Shown: positions 32,905 to 42,989, numbered from the stretch's first letter. The stretch: 64,000 nt of DNA from Arcobacter siniprincipis (GCF_048571125.1 NZ_CP182343.1:2232001-2296000); one strand, 5' to 3'. Notes: generated by a model not told the origin, from the letters alone. Numbers and translations are program-made.

Positions 32905-33935
32905 TATTTTTTACTAACTCTTTGGCACTCTTTTACAAAGTGAATAGCATTTTCAACTGGAACATCTGGCAAAATACCATGACCCAAGTTAAAAATATGT
33001 CCATCACCTTGCATAATATCTTGAATCGCTTCTACACATTTTGTAGTTGCTTCTTTTGAATATAATCTACAAGGTTCCATATTACCTTGTAAAACATACT
33101 TATCACCTAATTTTTCTTTAGCTAGTGCCATTGGCGTTCCCCAATCTACACCAAATACATCAAAGTTTCCATATACTTTATCTAAAAATGCAGGAACACC
33201 TTTTGGGAACATGATAATAGGAATATGTGGATATTTTTCTTTTAAATAATCAGCTATCTCTACCATATATTTCCAAGAAAATTCATCGTATTTTGCTGGC
33301 TCAATTGCCGCTGCCCATGAATCAAAGATTTGAACAACATCTGCCCCTGCTTTGATTTGGTTTTCCATATATAGTTTTACTACTTCAGTTACTTTTTTCA
33401 AAATCTTATGTAGAAGTTCTGAGTTTGAGTACATCATCTTTTTACAGATATTATACGTCTTAGTTCCTTGTCCTTCTATCATATAAGTTGCTAATGTCCA
33501 AGGAGCACCTGTAAATCCAATAAGAGCTTTATCTTCTGGTAGTTGTTGTTTTAATAACTTGATAGTTTCATATACATAAGTTAATTTATCAGCAGCTTCA
33601 CTTCCACCAAGTAAAGCATCAACCTCAGCCTCTGTTTTAATTGGGTCTTTGAAGATTGGACCTTCACCTTTGATAAACTCTAAGTGCATACCCATTTCAT
33701 TTGGAATAACTAAAATATCACTAAATAAAATAGCTGCATCAACACCAACTATATCAAGTGGTTGGATAGTAACTTCAGCTGCTAGTTTTGGATTGTGGCA
33801 TAGATTTAAAAAGTTTCCAGCTTGTGCTCTTACTTTCATATACTCAGGTAGATATCTACCTGCTTGTCTCATCATCCATACAGGAGTATAAGGAGTTGGT
33901 TTTCTAAAACATGCGTCTACAAATATTTTTGACAT
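32904..33935 (-). CDS. hemE: Uroporphyrinogen decarboxylase HemE
   Basis: 343 residues. TPVWMMRQAGRYLPEY (about 18-33) is the substrate-binding motif; VDAAILFSDILVIP has the catalytic Asp, and GFTGAPWTLATYMIEG is the second signature. It decarboxylates the four acetate chains of uroporphyrinogen III to give coproporphyrinogen III for heme synthesis, in the cytoplasm. It lies between the YqhA-like gene and the radical SAM gene. Confidence 0.97.
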   Translation of the reverse strand: MSKIFVDACFRKPTPYTPVWMMRQAGRYLPEYMKVRAQAGNFLNLCHNPKLAAEVTIQPLDIVGVDAAILFSDILVIPNEMGMHLEFIKGEGPIFKDPIKTEAEVDALLGGSEAADKLTYVYETIKLLKQQLPEDKALIGFTGAPWTLATYMIEGQGTKTYNICKKMMYSNSELLHKILKKVTEVVKLYMENQIKAGADVVQIFDSWAAAIEPAKYDEFSWKYMVEIADYLKEKYPHIPIIMFPKGVPAFLDKVYGNFDVFGVDWGTPMALAKEKLGDKYVLQGNMEPCRLYSKEATTKCVEAIQDIMQGDGHIFNLGHGILPDVPVENAIHFVKECQRVSKK

Positions 33936-33957
33936 CTATAATTTTCCTTTAGTATTC

Positions 33958-34470
33958 TTAGTGTTTTCCAACTTTTCCTAGAAAGAAAAGTCCAACTGCT
34001 AGTGCAGTAACAGCAAGGGCGAAATATAACATTTCTAATGCGCCATTGTATTGAGTATGTAAAACTCTTTGGAAGAAATTAACAACTAAAACCATAACAA
34101 TAACTTTTGCTATTTTATCTTTTAGTTGATCTAATGTTGTGATTGATAGAATCTTTGAATCTTCTTTTGCATCTTCTGAATGATCAATTGGAGAGATAAA
34201 AAGTTCATATACACCAAATGAAAATATTAACATAACAACAGCAATAAGATATAAATCAACTGCTCCTATAATACCACCAACAATATCTTCATGAAAATCT
34301 TGAGGATGAGCGTGGGTAATTATAGTTTTAAAAGCATACTCTGCCATAGCATATATATCCATGCTAGCGATTACAAAAAGAACTAATGCACCGATTAGTC
34401 CAAAGATAACTGCAGAGAGGACAAGAAATCTTGTCTTCCACATGCAAGCTTCAAAAAGCTTTTCTATCAT
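33958..34470 (-). CDS. YqhA family membrane protein
   Basis: About 170 residues from ATG 34470, which shares its A with the asd stop; a longer frame would start inside asd. It has three to four membrane helices, with the YqhA/UPF0114 pattern FEACMWKTRFLVLSAVIFGLIGALVLF, GAVDLYLIAVVMLIFSFGVYELFISP and a C-terminal LEMLYFALAVTALAVGLFFL. Function unknown. It is coupled to asd and followed by hemE. Confidence 0.88.
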   Translation of the reverse strand: MIEKLFEACMWKTRFLVLSAVIFGLIGALVLFVIASMDIYAMAEYAFKTIITHAHPQDFHEDIVGGIIGAVDLYLIAVVMLIFSFGVYELFISPIDHSEDAKEDSKILSITTLDQLKDKIAKVIVMVLVVNFFQRVLHTQYNGALEMLYFALAVTALAVGLFFLGKVGKH

Positions 34471-35507
34471 TAAATTTCGTTTTCCATTTCTATCCATTTA
34501 AGAGCTATTCTAACAGAGTTTGTCGCAGCCCCTACTCTTACTTGGTCAGCTACATTAAAATAATGAACAACATTAGAAGAATAGATATCTTTTCTAATTC
34601 TTCCTACAAATGTAGTATCAGTATCTGTTGAAACAATTGGCATTGGATAGGCATTATTTTCAAGATCATCTATTACTTCTACATTTTCAAATTTTGCTAA
34701 AGCTTCTCTTACTGCATTTACATCTACATCTACACCATCTTCAAATGTAACAGTGATAGATTCTGAGTGACTTCTTAAAACAGGAACTCTTACACAAGTA
34801 GCAGCTATTTGCATACTTTTGTGCATGATTTTCTGAGTCTCTTTTACCATTTTCATCTCTTCTTTAGTGAAACCATTAGGCTGTGCTACATCTATTTGAG
34901 GAATAACATTATTTACAATTCTATGTGCAAAAGCTTCAATTTTTGTATCATCTAATTTGAAACTTAACATATCTTGCATTTGTTTTATAAGTTCTTCCAT
35001 ACCTTTTTTACCAGCTCCTGAAACAGCTTGATAAGTAGATACATCAACTCTTTTTATTCCATAAAGTTCATCAAGTGGTTTTAAAGACAATACCATTTGA
35101 ATAGTAGAACAATTTGGATTTGCAATAATTCCAGTCTCTTTCCATAAAGCTATATCTTGTGGATTTACTTCTGGTACAACTAAAGGTACATTTTCATCCA
35201 TTCTAAAGTGACTTGTATTATCAATAACTACAGCACCAGCTTCAACTGCATATTTTGCAAATTTTTCAGAAATAGAACCACCTGCACTAAAAAATGCAAT
35301 ATCTACTTCATTTTCTTCAAAACAAGTTTCAGTTAACTCTAAAACTTTTATTTCTTTATTTTTATACTCAATAGTACTACCTAAACTTCTTGCACTTGCT
35401 AAGGGAACGATTTTATTAACAGGGAAGTCATATGCTTCCATAACTCTAAACAGTTCTTCACCAACTGCACCAGTAGCACCAACTACTGCTACATTAAATC
35501 TTCTCAT
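34470..35507 (-). CDS. asd: Aspartate-semialdehyde dehydrogenase
   Basis: 345 residues. NADP motif VAVVGATGAVGEELFRVM at the start; the catalytic Cys is in GIIANPNCSTIQMV (about 130) and the His in VRVPVLRSHSES. It makes aspartate semialdehyde for lysine/diaminopimelate, threonine and methionine. It is separated from gyrA by 2 bases and shares its stop with the start of the YqhA-like gene. Confidence 0.97.
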   Translation of the reverse strand: MRRFNVAVVGATGAVGEELFRVMEAYDFPVNKIVPLASARSLGSTIEYKNKEIKVLELTETCFEENEVDIAFFSAGGSISEKFAKYAVEAGAVVIDNTSHFRMDENVPLVVPEVNPQDIALWKETGIIANPNCSTIQMVLSLKPLDELYGIKRVDVSTYQAVSGAGKKGMEELIKQMQDMLSFKLDDTKIEAFAHRIVNNVIPQIDVAQPNGFTKEEMKMVKETQKIMHKSMQIAATCVRVPVLRSHSESITVTFEDGVDVDVNAVREALAKFENVEVIDDLENNAYPMPIVSTDTDTTFVGRIRKDIYSSNVVHYFNVADQVRVGAATNSVRIALKWIEMENEI

Positions 35508-35509
35508 TT

Positions 35510-38083
35510 TTAATCTTCTCCTAATATATTATCTTCATTTTTATTATTAGTATCGTTATTCTCTTCTTCAGGTTTATCTTTTAGATTAAACTCATCTAAA
35601 TTGATACCATCCATAGTATCAGCATTTTCGATATCTAATTCATCATCATCTTCTTTTGGACATTTTGCAATAGATACAACTTTATCTTTTGCATCTACAT
35701 TTACAATAATTACACCAGAAGTATTTCTTCCAGCTTTTCTTATTGTTTGCATATCCACTCTAATCATTTTACCAATAGAAGTTAAAATCATCAAGTCTTG
35801 TGCTTCATCAACTAATACAGCACCTACAACAGTACCTGTTTTAGCGCTTAGTTTCATAGAAATAACACCAGAACCTGCTCTATTTGTCTCTCTATATTCT
35901 TCTACCGTTGTTCGTTTTCCGATACCTTTTTGAGACACAGTTAATAACTCTTGCTCAATATTATCAACAACATTTGCATCAACTACAAAGTCACTATCAT
36001 GTTTAAACTTGATACCTCTTACCCCTCTTGTACTTCTACCTTGTTCTCTTGTTTTTTCAACATCAAATCTGATACATTGACCTAAACTTGTGAAAATCAT
36101 CAAGAATTGAGTACTAGGAGTTGTAATCTTAGCTGTTACAATCTCATCAGCATCATCAAGAACGATTGCTCTTACCCCATTACTTCTTATGTTACTAAAT
36201 TCTGATAGTGATGTTCTTTTTACAACACCATTTCTTGTAAAGAAGGCTAAAGATTTAGACTCATCAAAGTCACTTGTTGGAATAATCTCCATAATCTTCT
36301 CATCAGGTCTTAAGTTGATAAGATTTACAACTGCTTTACCTTTAGCTGTTCTACTTCCTTCTGGGATTCTATAAACTTTCAACCAGTACAATTGCCCCAT
36401 ATTTGTAACAAACATCAAGGTATCATGGGTATTAGTTACAAAGAATCTTTCTATAAAGTCATCATCATGAGTGGTAACAGCAACTTTACCTTTACCACCT
36501 CTTCTTTGTTTTTCATAAGATTTGATTGGTACTCTTTTTACATAACCATTGTGAGTAATAGTAACTACCATTGGCTCATTTGGAATTAAATCTTCAATAT
36601 CAATCTCATCATAAGAATCTTCAATATCAGTTAATCTTTTAGATGAATATTTCTCTCTAATTTCCGTTAATTCTTCTTTGATTATTTCAACTAATTTTTC
36701 TTCTGATTTTAGAATTGATTCAAGCTCTGCAATTAAAGTCATAAGTTCTTGATACTCAGCCTCTAATTTATCTCTTTGAAGACCTGTCAATCTTCCTAAT
36801 CTCATATCTAAAATAGCTTGTGATTGGATTGCACTTAATCCAAATCTCAATTCTAATTTCTCTTTTGCATCGGCATCATTTGCACTTGCTCTGATGATTT
36901 TTACAACTTCATCAATATTATCAAGGGCAATTTTTAGACCTTCTAAAATATGAGCTCTTGCTTTTGCTTTTTCTAAATCAAATATTGTTCTTCTAATAAT
37001 TACAGTTTTTCTATGTGAAATAAAAACATTTAATAACTCAGGTAAAGTAAATACTTTTGGCTCTTTATTATATACAGCTAAAAGAATAATTCCAAAAGTT
37101 GTCTCCATAGGAGTTGACTTATATAAGTTATTCATAACTATTTCACTCATGGCATCTTTTTTAAGTTCAATTACAACTCTAATACCATCTCTATCTGATT
37201 CATCTCTAACTTCTGAGATACCCTCTATTTGTTTATCTTTAGTAAGATTTGCAATAAGTTCAATAAGTCTTGCTTTATTTACTTGATAAGGCAATTCATC
37301 AAGTACAATAATCTCTTTTTTACCTCTTGTTTCAATATGGTGTTTAGCTCTGATTCTAACTCTTCCACGACCTGTATTATATGCATCAATAATACCTCTT
37401 CTTCCAAAGATAGTTCCACCTGTTGGGAAATCTGGTCCTTGAATAAATTCCATTAATTCATCAGCTGTTGCTTCTGGATTATCAAGAATATGGAAAGTGG
37501 CATCGAGTAACTCATTTAAATTATGAGGAGGAATCTTTGTAGCCATACCAACCGCAATACCCTCAGAACCATTCATAAGTAATGTAGGAACTCTTGTAGG
37601 TAAAACTGATGGCTCTTTTAATGTATCATCATAGTTCATTGTAAAGTTAACAGTATCTTTATCTATATCTTTTAAAATATCTTCTGAGATTTTAGTAAAT
37701 CTTGATTCTGTATATCTCATCGCTGCTGCACTATCACCATCTACTGAACCGAAGTTTCCTTGTCCATCAATAAGTGGTTCTCTCATAGAGAAGCTTTGTG
37801 CCATTCTTACAAGTGCATCATAAACTGAAGTATCACCATGTGGATGGTACTTACCAATAACATCCCCCACGATTCTCGCAGATTTTTTATAAGGAGCTCG
37901 TGCACTCATATTTAAATCATGCATTGCAAATAGTATTCTTCTGTGTACTGGCTTCAATCCATCTTTAGCATCTGGTAAAGCTCGACCAATAATTACACTC
38001 ATCGAGTAGTCTAAGTATGAAGACTTTACGGAATCTTCGATATTAATATCTATAATATCTTGATTTTCAAAAAGGTTTTCCAT
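35510..38083 (-). CDS. gyrA: DNA gyrase subunit A
   Basis: About 857 residues from ATG 38083, with AAGG 9 bases upstream; a longer start at 38122 is possible. The catalytic Tyr lies in the RYTESR context (MRYTESRFTKI), and the drug-resistance region is KYHPHGDTSVYDALVRM with Thr85 and Asp89, that is wild type. The C-terminal pinwheel repeats include the GyrA box QRRGGKG (about 530), and it ends in an acidic Asp/Asn/Glu-rich tail. With GyrB it introduces negative supercoils. Confidence 0.97.
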   Translation of the reverse strand: MENLFENQDIIDINIEDSVKSSYLDYSMSVIIGRALPDAKDGLKPVHRRILFAMHDLNMSARAPYKKSARIVGDVIGKYHPHGDTSVYDALVRMAQSFSMREPLIDGQGNFGSVDGDSAAAMRYTESRFTKISEDILKDIDKDTVNFTMNYDDTLKEPSVLPTRVPTLLMNGSEGIAVGMATKIPPHNLNELLDATFHILDNPEATADELMEFIQGPDFPTGGTIFGRRGIIDAYNTGRGRVRIRAKHHIETRGKKEIIVLDELPYQVNKARLIELIANLTKDKQIEGISEVRDESDRDGIRVVIELKKDAMSEIVMNNLYKSTPMETTFGIILLAVYNKEPKVFTLPELLNVFISHRKTVIIRRTIFDLEKAKARAHILEGLKIALDNIDEVVKIIRASANDADAKEKLELRFGLSAIQSQAILDMRLGRLTGLQRDKLEAEYQELMTLIAELESILKSEEKLVEIIKEELTEIREKYSSKRLTDIEDSYDEIDIEDLIPNEPMVVTITHNGYVKRVPIKSYEKQRRGGKGKVAVTTHDDDFIERFFVTNTHDTLMFVTNMGQLYWLKVYRIPEGSRTAKGKAVVNLINLRPDEKIMEIIPTSDFDESKSLAFFTRNGVVKRTSLSEFSNIRSNGVRAIVLDDADEIVTAKITTPSTQFLMIFTSLGQCIRFDVEKTREQGRSTRGVRGIKFKHDSDFVVDANVVDNIEQELLTVSQKGIGKRTTVEEYRETNRAGSGVISMKLSAKTGTVVGAVLVDEAQDLMILTSIGKMIRVDMQTIRKAGRNTSGVIIVNVDAKDKVVSIAKCPKEDDDELDIENADTMDGINLDEFNLKDKPEEENNDTNNKNEDNILGED

Positions 38084-38143
38084 TGATATTGCCTTGTTAT
38101 AAAATTTAGATATTTTATCCAAATTTTACTTAGTATTTGTGAA

Positions 38144-38175
38144 TAAAAAAAGGGGAAAGCTTAAAACTTTCCCCC
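38144..38175 (-). terminator. Terminator after the YdcH-like gene
   Basis: On the minus strand GGGGAAAG / CTTTCCCC stem, 7-base loop, then seven T. It lies between the YdcH-like stop at 38198 and the gyrA start, so gyrA has its own promoter nearby. Confidence 0.85.
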
Positions 38176-38197
38176 TTGTAAAAATTTAAGCTAACTT

Positions 38198-38419
38198 TTA
38201 TAAATTATTTTCTTTTTTGTATTTAATAATAGCGTTAAAAACTTCATCTTTTAATTTTAGTTTCTCTTTTTTCTTTGCTTCAATAGTAAACTCATCTCCA
38301 TGAGATTTTACTAGACTTTCAATCTCTTCATCTAACGCATTATGCTTTTCAAATAGATTGTGAAAATAGTTATCACTTGCCTTTAATTTTGTTATTTCTT
38401 CTCTATATTCATGAAACAT
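38198..38419 (-). CDS. YdcH family (DUF465) small protein
   Basis: 73 residues. FHEYREEITKLKASDNYFHNLFEKHNALDEEI matches the DUF465 coiled helical hairpin (HNxLDxxI, then KKEKLKLKDEV). Cytoplasmic, function unknown. It stands alone between gyrA and argJ and is closed by a strong terminator. Confidence 0.85.
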   Translation of the reverse strand: MFHEYREEITKLKASDNYFHNLFEKHNALDEEIESLVKSHGDEFTIEAKKKEKLKLKDEVFNAIIKYKKENNL

Positions 38420-38564
38420 CTTAAATCCTTTTGTTGAATTGTAGGTACATTATATCAGGTAAATTCTTAGACTTTTATGTTTTATAAATTAGATTTATTT
38501 TATATTTTAAAATATAGAAATTAGAATCTTTAATCTGAAATTATCTTTATATCTTTATAAGGGC

Positions 38565-38587
38565 AAAAGTGACAAGAAGTCACTTTT
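38565..38587 (-). terminator. Terminator after argJ
   Basis: Perfect 9-bp stem AAAAGTGAC / GTCACTTTT with a 5-base loop, 11 bases past the argJ stop at 38599. The T run is short (TTTT), so termination strength is moderate. Confidence 0.6.
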
Positions 38588-38598
38588 GAAATAATCTG

Positions 38599-39780
38599 TT
38601 ACGATCTATAATCCGCATTTATTTTTACATACTCATAACCTAAGTCACAACCATAGGCTATGAAGCTTTCAGTTCCAAGTCCTATATCACAAACGATTTT
38701 GAACTCTTTATTTTGTAGAACTTTTCCAGCATCTTCTTCGCATTTTGCATCAAATACTATTTCACCTTTATTAAATACAACAACATCATTATAAGAAATA
38801 AGCAAAGTGTTTTCATCACATTGTATTCTACTAGCTCCTATAGTTGAAGCGATTCGTCCAAAGTTTGGGTCTTCTCCAAATAGTGCTGTTTTTACTAATA
38901 GTGAGTTTGATAAAGCTTTTGCTGCTTTCATTGCATCTTCTTTTGTTACTGCATTTATTACTTCAAAAGCAACAGACTTTTTAGCCCCTTCACCATCTGC
39001 AACCATTAACATAGCCATGTCATGCATCACAAGTCTTAAAGCTTCTTTAAAAGCCTCTTTATCATAAGCATTTGATTTTCCATTTGCCAATACTAAAACT
39101 GTATCATTAGTAGAAGTATCTCCATCAACTGAAATTGCATTAAAAGTTGTCTCTTTATTTTCATTTAATGCCTCTTCAATGTCTTTTTTAGAAACTTTTG
39201 CATCAGTACAAATAAAACATAACATAGTTGCAAGATTAGGGTTAATCATGCCTGCACCTTTTGCAACTGCTCCTATTTTAAAACTACTTCCATTTTCAAG
39301 TTTTACTTCATACAAACAAGTTTTTGGGTATGCATCTGTTGTCATAATTGCTTGACTTAAATTTTCACCATTTTTACTTGACAAATCAAAAGTATTTGCA
39401 CCATCAACTATTTTTTGTAGAGGAAGTCTATTTCCAATAACACCAGTTGAACTCATAATAGGGTTTGTAATATCAAATTTCAATGAAGAAAATATTGTGT
39501 TAATATCTTCAATACCTTTTTCACCAGTAAGTGCATTTGCATTTTTTGAATTTATAAGTACAAAATTTGTTTTAAAATCATTTTCATATCTTTGATAATG
39601 TCTTAAAGGTGCTGCTTGAAATTTATTATTAGTAAGAACAGCTCCAACATCACACAAAGTATCACTATAAATAAAACCTATATCTTTTTTATTATTTGGT
39701 TTTAATCCAGCTGAAACTCCATCACAATAGAAACCATCAATTTGGTCTATAAAACCTTTTATTGGAAAAATTGAAAACAT
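38599..39780 (-). CDS. argJ: Glutamate N-acetyltransferase / amino-acid N-acetyltransferase ArgJ
   Basis: About 393 residues. ATG at 39780 shares its A with the stop of the channel gene; a start 12 bases earlier is less likely. The autocleavage site lies in GMINPNLATMLCF, where cleavage before Thr gives alpha and beta chains. SVDGDTSTNDTVLVLANG is the conserved active-site block. It moves acetyl groups from ornithine to glutamate in arginine synthesis. Coupling to a potassium channel gene is unusual and has no obvious link. Confidence 0.96.
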   Translation of the reverse strand: MFSIFPIKGFIDQIDGFYCDGVSAGLKPNNKKDIGFIYSDTLCDVGAVLTNNKFQAAPLRHYQRYENDFKTNFVLINSKNANALTGEKGIEDINTIFSSLKFDITNPIMSSTGVIGNRLPLQKIVDGANTFDLSSKNGENLSQAIMTTDAYPKTCLYEVKLENGSSFKIGAVAKGAGMINPNLATMLCFICTDAKVSKKDIEEALNENKETTFNAISVDGDTSTNDTVLVLANGKSNAYDKEAFKEALRLVMHDMAMLMVADGEGAKKSVAFEVINAVTKEDAMKAAKALSNSLLVKTALFGEDPNFGRIASTIGASRIQCDENTLLISYNDVVVFNKGEIVFDAKCEEDAGKVLQNKEFKIVCDIGLGTESFIAYGCDLGYEYVKINADYRS

Positions 39781-40910
39781 TATTTTGTACACTCCTCTGG
39801 CATATATTTTTGATTGACTAATATTTTAGCTTTTGCTATACCTTTTTGGTTCCCAACTAAAAGTAATTTGCAATTACCCTCTATAATAATAGTCCCCTTA
39901 GGCATTTGAATAAATCTTCCTCTTTTTTCTGTAATTCCTATTACTGAAACTTTATATCTATCCCTTAAATGAATATCTTTTAATTGTCTAGATACTAACC
40001 AAGAGTCTTCCCTTACAAGTACTTCTTCCATATCAATTGGAGTATCAGGCTTATATAAAAACTCTTCAAGTACATTTTCCATATCTGGACGAACAGCCAT
40101 TGCTGAAACTCTTTTTGCCATCAAAGATGGAGAAGCAACAACTTTATCAGCTCCTAGTTTTTTTAGTCTCTCTTTATCATGTTGAGTCTCAGCATTTGAG
40201 ATAATCAAAAATGGTTTATTTCGCCCTAACTCTTTTTCATAAAGTCTTACAGAAGCAATTAAAGTAATATTATCAGAAATATTTCTTGACAAAGTTATAA
40301 CACCTTTTGCAGATGACAAATGAGATTTTAAAAATGCTTTTTCAGTAAATGATTCTTCACATACATAATATGGATAATGATACTCTTTTGCTATTTCTTC
40401 CATATCTTCTCGTGGATCAACAACTACAAAAGGTACATGATTTTCTCTAAATTGTCTTGCTAATTGAATTGTATATTCATTATGATGAAATATTACAAAA
40501 TGTCTACGAAGTCTTGCAATTTTATAAAGCATATTTCTTTCCTTATATAGTTCAATTAGGTTACCTTTTATAATTGCTTCTATAAGTACAGCAATTGAAA
40601 GGGTAAATAAAGCGAACCCGATAATAATAAGTGTGACGGTAAAAAATCTACCTGCATCTGAGATGGGAGCAACTTCTCCAAAACCAACAGTAGTAAAGGT
40701 TATACCTGTTTGATAAATGGCATCTAAAATAGGGAAACCATCAATAAGAACATATCCAACTGTTCCAATCATCATTAACAGTTGTACAAGTACCAAAGGT
40801 ACTCTAAAAGGTTTTAGTTGTGAGTATATTAGAGGATTAAGGTCGTATTCAGGCTTAGAAGATCTAAGTTCCCAACCCAGCGACTTTTTTAATTTATGAA
40901 AGATGCTCAT
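39780..40910 (-). CDS. Potassium channel protein with RCK/TrkA domain
   Basis: 376 residues. Helix 1 at about 35-57, pore with selectivity filter TTVGFGEVAP (about 72-81), helix 2 at about 90-115, then cytoplasmic RCK-N (130-250) and TrkA-C (290-376). The RCK starts HFVIFHHNEYTIQLARQF, where the usual GxGxxG is missing, so nucleotide binding may be lost or changed. It resembles the single-gene K+ channels of Helicobacter and Campylobacter. It ends 1 base into argJ. Confidence 0.92.
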   Translation of the reverse strand: MSIFHKLKKSLGWELRSSKPEYDLNPLIYSQLKPFRVPLVLVQLLMMIGTVGYVLIDGFPILDAIYQTGITFTTVGFGEVAPISDAGRFFTVTLIIIGFALFTLSIAVLIEAIIKGNLIELYKERNMLYKIARLRRHFVIFHHNEYTIQLARQFRENHVPFVVVDPREDMEEIAKEYHYPYYVCEESFTEKAFLKSHLSSAKGVITLSRNISDNITLIASVRLYEKELGRNKPFLIISNAETQHDKERLKKLGADKVVASPSLMAKRVSAMAVRPDMENVLEEFLYKPDTPIDMEEVLVREDSWLVSRQLKDIHLRDRYKVSVIGITEKRGRFIQMPKGTIIIEGNCKLLLVGNQKGIAKAKILVNQKYMPEECTK

Positions 40911-40936
40911 AGAAGCACTTTATTTTAGTGCCTCTA

Positions 40937-41125
40937 TTATGAGTTTTTCTTAAGAGTTCTTAACTCTTTTGCCGATATTTTAATCTTTTGTGTAGTACCA
41001 TCATCTAAAGTAACTCTTACAGTTCTTAAGTTAGGTAAAAATCTTCTTTTTGTTCTGTTTTTAGCATGACTTACGTTGTTTCCAGACATAGGCCCTTTTC
41101 CAGATATTGCACATCTTCTTGACAT
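40937..41125 (-). CDS. rpmB: 50S ribosomal protein L28
   Basis: 62 residues from ATG 41125 (AGAAGGAA upstream; an earlier ATG at 41146 overlaps this site). MSRRCAISGKGPMSGNNVSHAKNR is the L28 signature and RTVRVTLDDGTTQKIKISAK the C-terminal part. Only one Cys (Cys5) in the N-terminal region, so it is a C-minus type lacking the zinc knuckle. Confidence 0.97.
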   Translation of the reverse strand: MSRRCAISGKGPMSGNNVSHAKNRTKRRFLPNLRTVRVTLDDGTTQKIKISAKELRTLKKNS

Positions 41126-41185
41126 TATTTTTCCTTCTATTTTCAAAATATCTGCGAATTATATCTTTTTTATCTTAAGTTTAAT

Positions 41186-42058
41186 TTAAATATTTAATAC
41201 TATCTCTTTTAATCTTTGAAATTGAATATCAAATAAGAACTCAGAAGAACTCTCTTTATTGCTTTTTTTGATATTTTTTAGTTCATCTTTATTTGATAAC
41301 AAAGCTTCAACTTTAAACTGCATTGATCTATCAGTGGGAGAATCCATAGTTGAAAATATATCAATAACTTCTTTAGAAGCACTATTTGCACTTACAAAAA
41401 CAGCTGTTTTGAAAAACATGGCTCTTAAAACATTTGAGGAAAAGGCTTTTACATATGTGGGTAAAATAAAAATATCAGCAACACTATATAATAAATCAAT
41501 ATTTTTATAATCTTCTATAAATATAACCTTATCGTCTAAATTGTACTTTGTAAATTTAAACTTTAAAGAATAGATTTGATTTTTATTCCCTGCAATTATT
41601 GCCTTGTAATTGTCATTGCTCAAAGAAGCCAAAATATCAAGGAATTCTAAAACACCATTTTTTAATAAGTTTTTAGAATGAAAAAGAATAATTTTATCAT
41701 TTTTTTCAAAATTAAACTCTTGAGAAAGAATCTCTTTTGAATCTTTTTGTTTAAGATAAGTAGATGTAATAGTTGGATAGATAACCTCTACTTTGTCATT
41801 TGTAATATTGCAAGTTTTTATTATCTCTTGCTTCATAGTATATGAGTTAGCTATCGTTTTCTTAGCATTTTCAATCATCTCAATAGATTCTTCATCTAAA
41901 GTACCATTATGAAAATAAACATCAGGAAAAGTTTTAGCCTTGAAAGTAAGCTTTTGGAAAATAGATTGTTTTTTATATAGACTTATATTTTTATCTTTTA
42001 GAAGTTCTTCAATAAGTACATTATTTAATTTATAATAAATAGATAATTTTTTATTCAT
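41186..42058 (-). CDS. GT4-like glycosyltransferase at the end of the LOS locus
   Basis: 290 residues, which is short for GT4. EVIYPTIT then DKIILFHSKNLLKNGVLEFLDIL is the start of the donor-binding half, and YSVADIFILPTYVKAFSSNVLRAM matches the GT4 nucleotide-sugar loop where an E-x7-E motif is normal, but the Glu residues are replaced here (KAFSSNVLRA). That raises doubt about its donor specificity. It overlaps waaF by 8 bases. Probable LOS-core sugar transferase. Confidence 0.78.
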   Translation of the reverse strand: MNKKLSIYYKLNNVLIEELLKDKNISLYKKQSIFQKLTFKAKTFPDVYFHNGTLDEESIEMIENAKKTIANSYTMKQEIIKTCNITNDKVEVIYPTITSTYLKQKDSKEILSQEFNFEKNDKIILFHSKNLLKNGVLEFLDILASLSNDNYKAIIAGNKNQIYSLKFKFTKYNLDDKVIFIEDYKNIDLLYSVADIFILPTYVKAFSSNVLRAMFFKTAVFVSANSASKEVIDIFSTMDSPTDRSMQFKVEALLSNKDELKNIKKSNKESSSEFLFDIQFQRLKEIVLNI

Positions 42059-42989
42059 TTATCACCTTTAATACATCTTCTGCTTTAATTAGTTTCATAC
42101 AATCATGATGACCTAATGGACATACCCTTTTCATACAAGGGGCACAATCTAAGTTTTTAGTAATGATATGCTCATTTGGATTATTCCATTGATTTGTCTC
42201 TTTGTATCTTGTAGGTCCAAAGATACTATATGTTTGTACTTTGAAAGCTGCTGCAATATGCATAGGTCCAGAATCATTTGTAATAAAGATATTTAATCCT
42301 GCAATCTTTTCAATTAATTCAGAAACTGTAGTTTTACCAGCTAAATTTTGATAGTTAGATATTTCTGCACTTTTCAAAGACTCTTCAATATCTCCAGCAA
42401 TATCAACTTCACCAGGACCTCCGAAAATAACAATATCATATTTTGAAGCTAACTTTATAGCCACCTTTGCAAACTCTTCAGGATACCATCTCTTTGCACT
42501 TCCATAAGTTGCACCTGGGTTTATTCCTAAAGTTAGTTTTTTATATTCAAATGGCTTATAATAAAGTTTTAAATCCCCTACTTCATTTTGTAAATTTAAT
42601 ACATGATTCACAAAATCGTTATATCTTATAACTTGATGTATCTGATTTTTTTTCAATCTTCTGTAATTGAATTTTTTAATAGCTTTTATAAAAAATAATA
42701 AAAGTTTTGAAGAAATACTTCGCCTAAAAGAAATAGCAAAATCAACTTTTCCAATTTTTTTTGACAATTTATAAAGGTTTACATATCTATTACCTTTCTT
42801 TTTTGTATCATCAACTATAACTTTTTCTATATTTTTATAATTTGCAAAAGCTTGTATAGATACATACGAACCTAGTAAGGTAATCTTTGCATTGGGGTAT
42901 GTTTTTATTATATTTTCAATAGCTGGCGTTGCCATAATTGCATCGCCTAGCCAAGTAGGGATTTCTATAAATATTTTTTTAATCTTCAT
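42051..42989 (-). CDS. waaF: ADP-heptose:LPS heptosyltransferase II
   Basis: 312 residues, GT9 family. It begins IFIEIPTWLGDAIMATPAI, has NPGATYGSAKRWYPEEF in the centre and FITNDSGPMHIAAAF in the donor domain. The C-terminal NLDCAPCMKRVCPLGHHDCMK is diagnostic of WaaF. It adds heptose II to the inner core in the cytoplasm. In Campylobacter the LOS locus ends with waaF, and the same boundary is seen here. Confidence 0.95.
   Translation of the reverse strand: MKIKKIFIEIPTWLGDAIMATPAIENIIKTYPNAKITLLGSYVSIQAFANYKNIEKVIVDDTKKKGNRYVNLYKLSKKIGKVDFAISFRRSISSKLLLFFIKAIKKFNYRRLKKNQIHQVIRYNDFVNHVLNLQNEVGDLKLYYKPFEYKKLTLGINPGATYGSAKRWYPEEFAKVAIKLASKYDIVIFGGPGEVDIAGDIEESLKSAEISNYQNLAGKTTVSELIEKIAGLNIFITNDSGPMHIAAAFKVQTYSIFGPTRYKETNQWNNPNEHIITKNLDCAPCMKRVCPLGHHDCMKLIKAEDVLKVINE

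Noticed and set aside
35510..38083. Quinolone resistance mutation in gyrA
   Set aside because: Residues 85 and 89 are Thr and Asp, the wild-type state.
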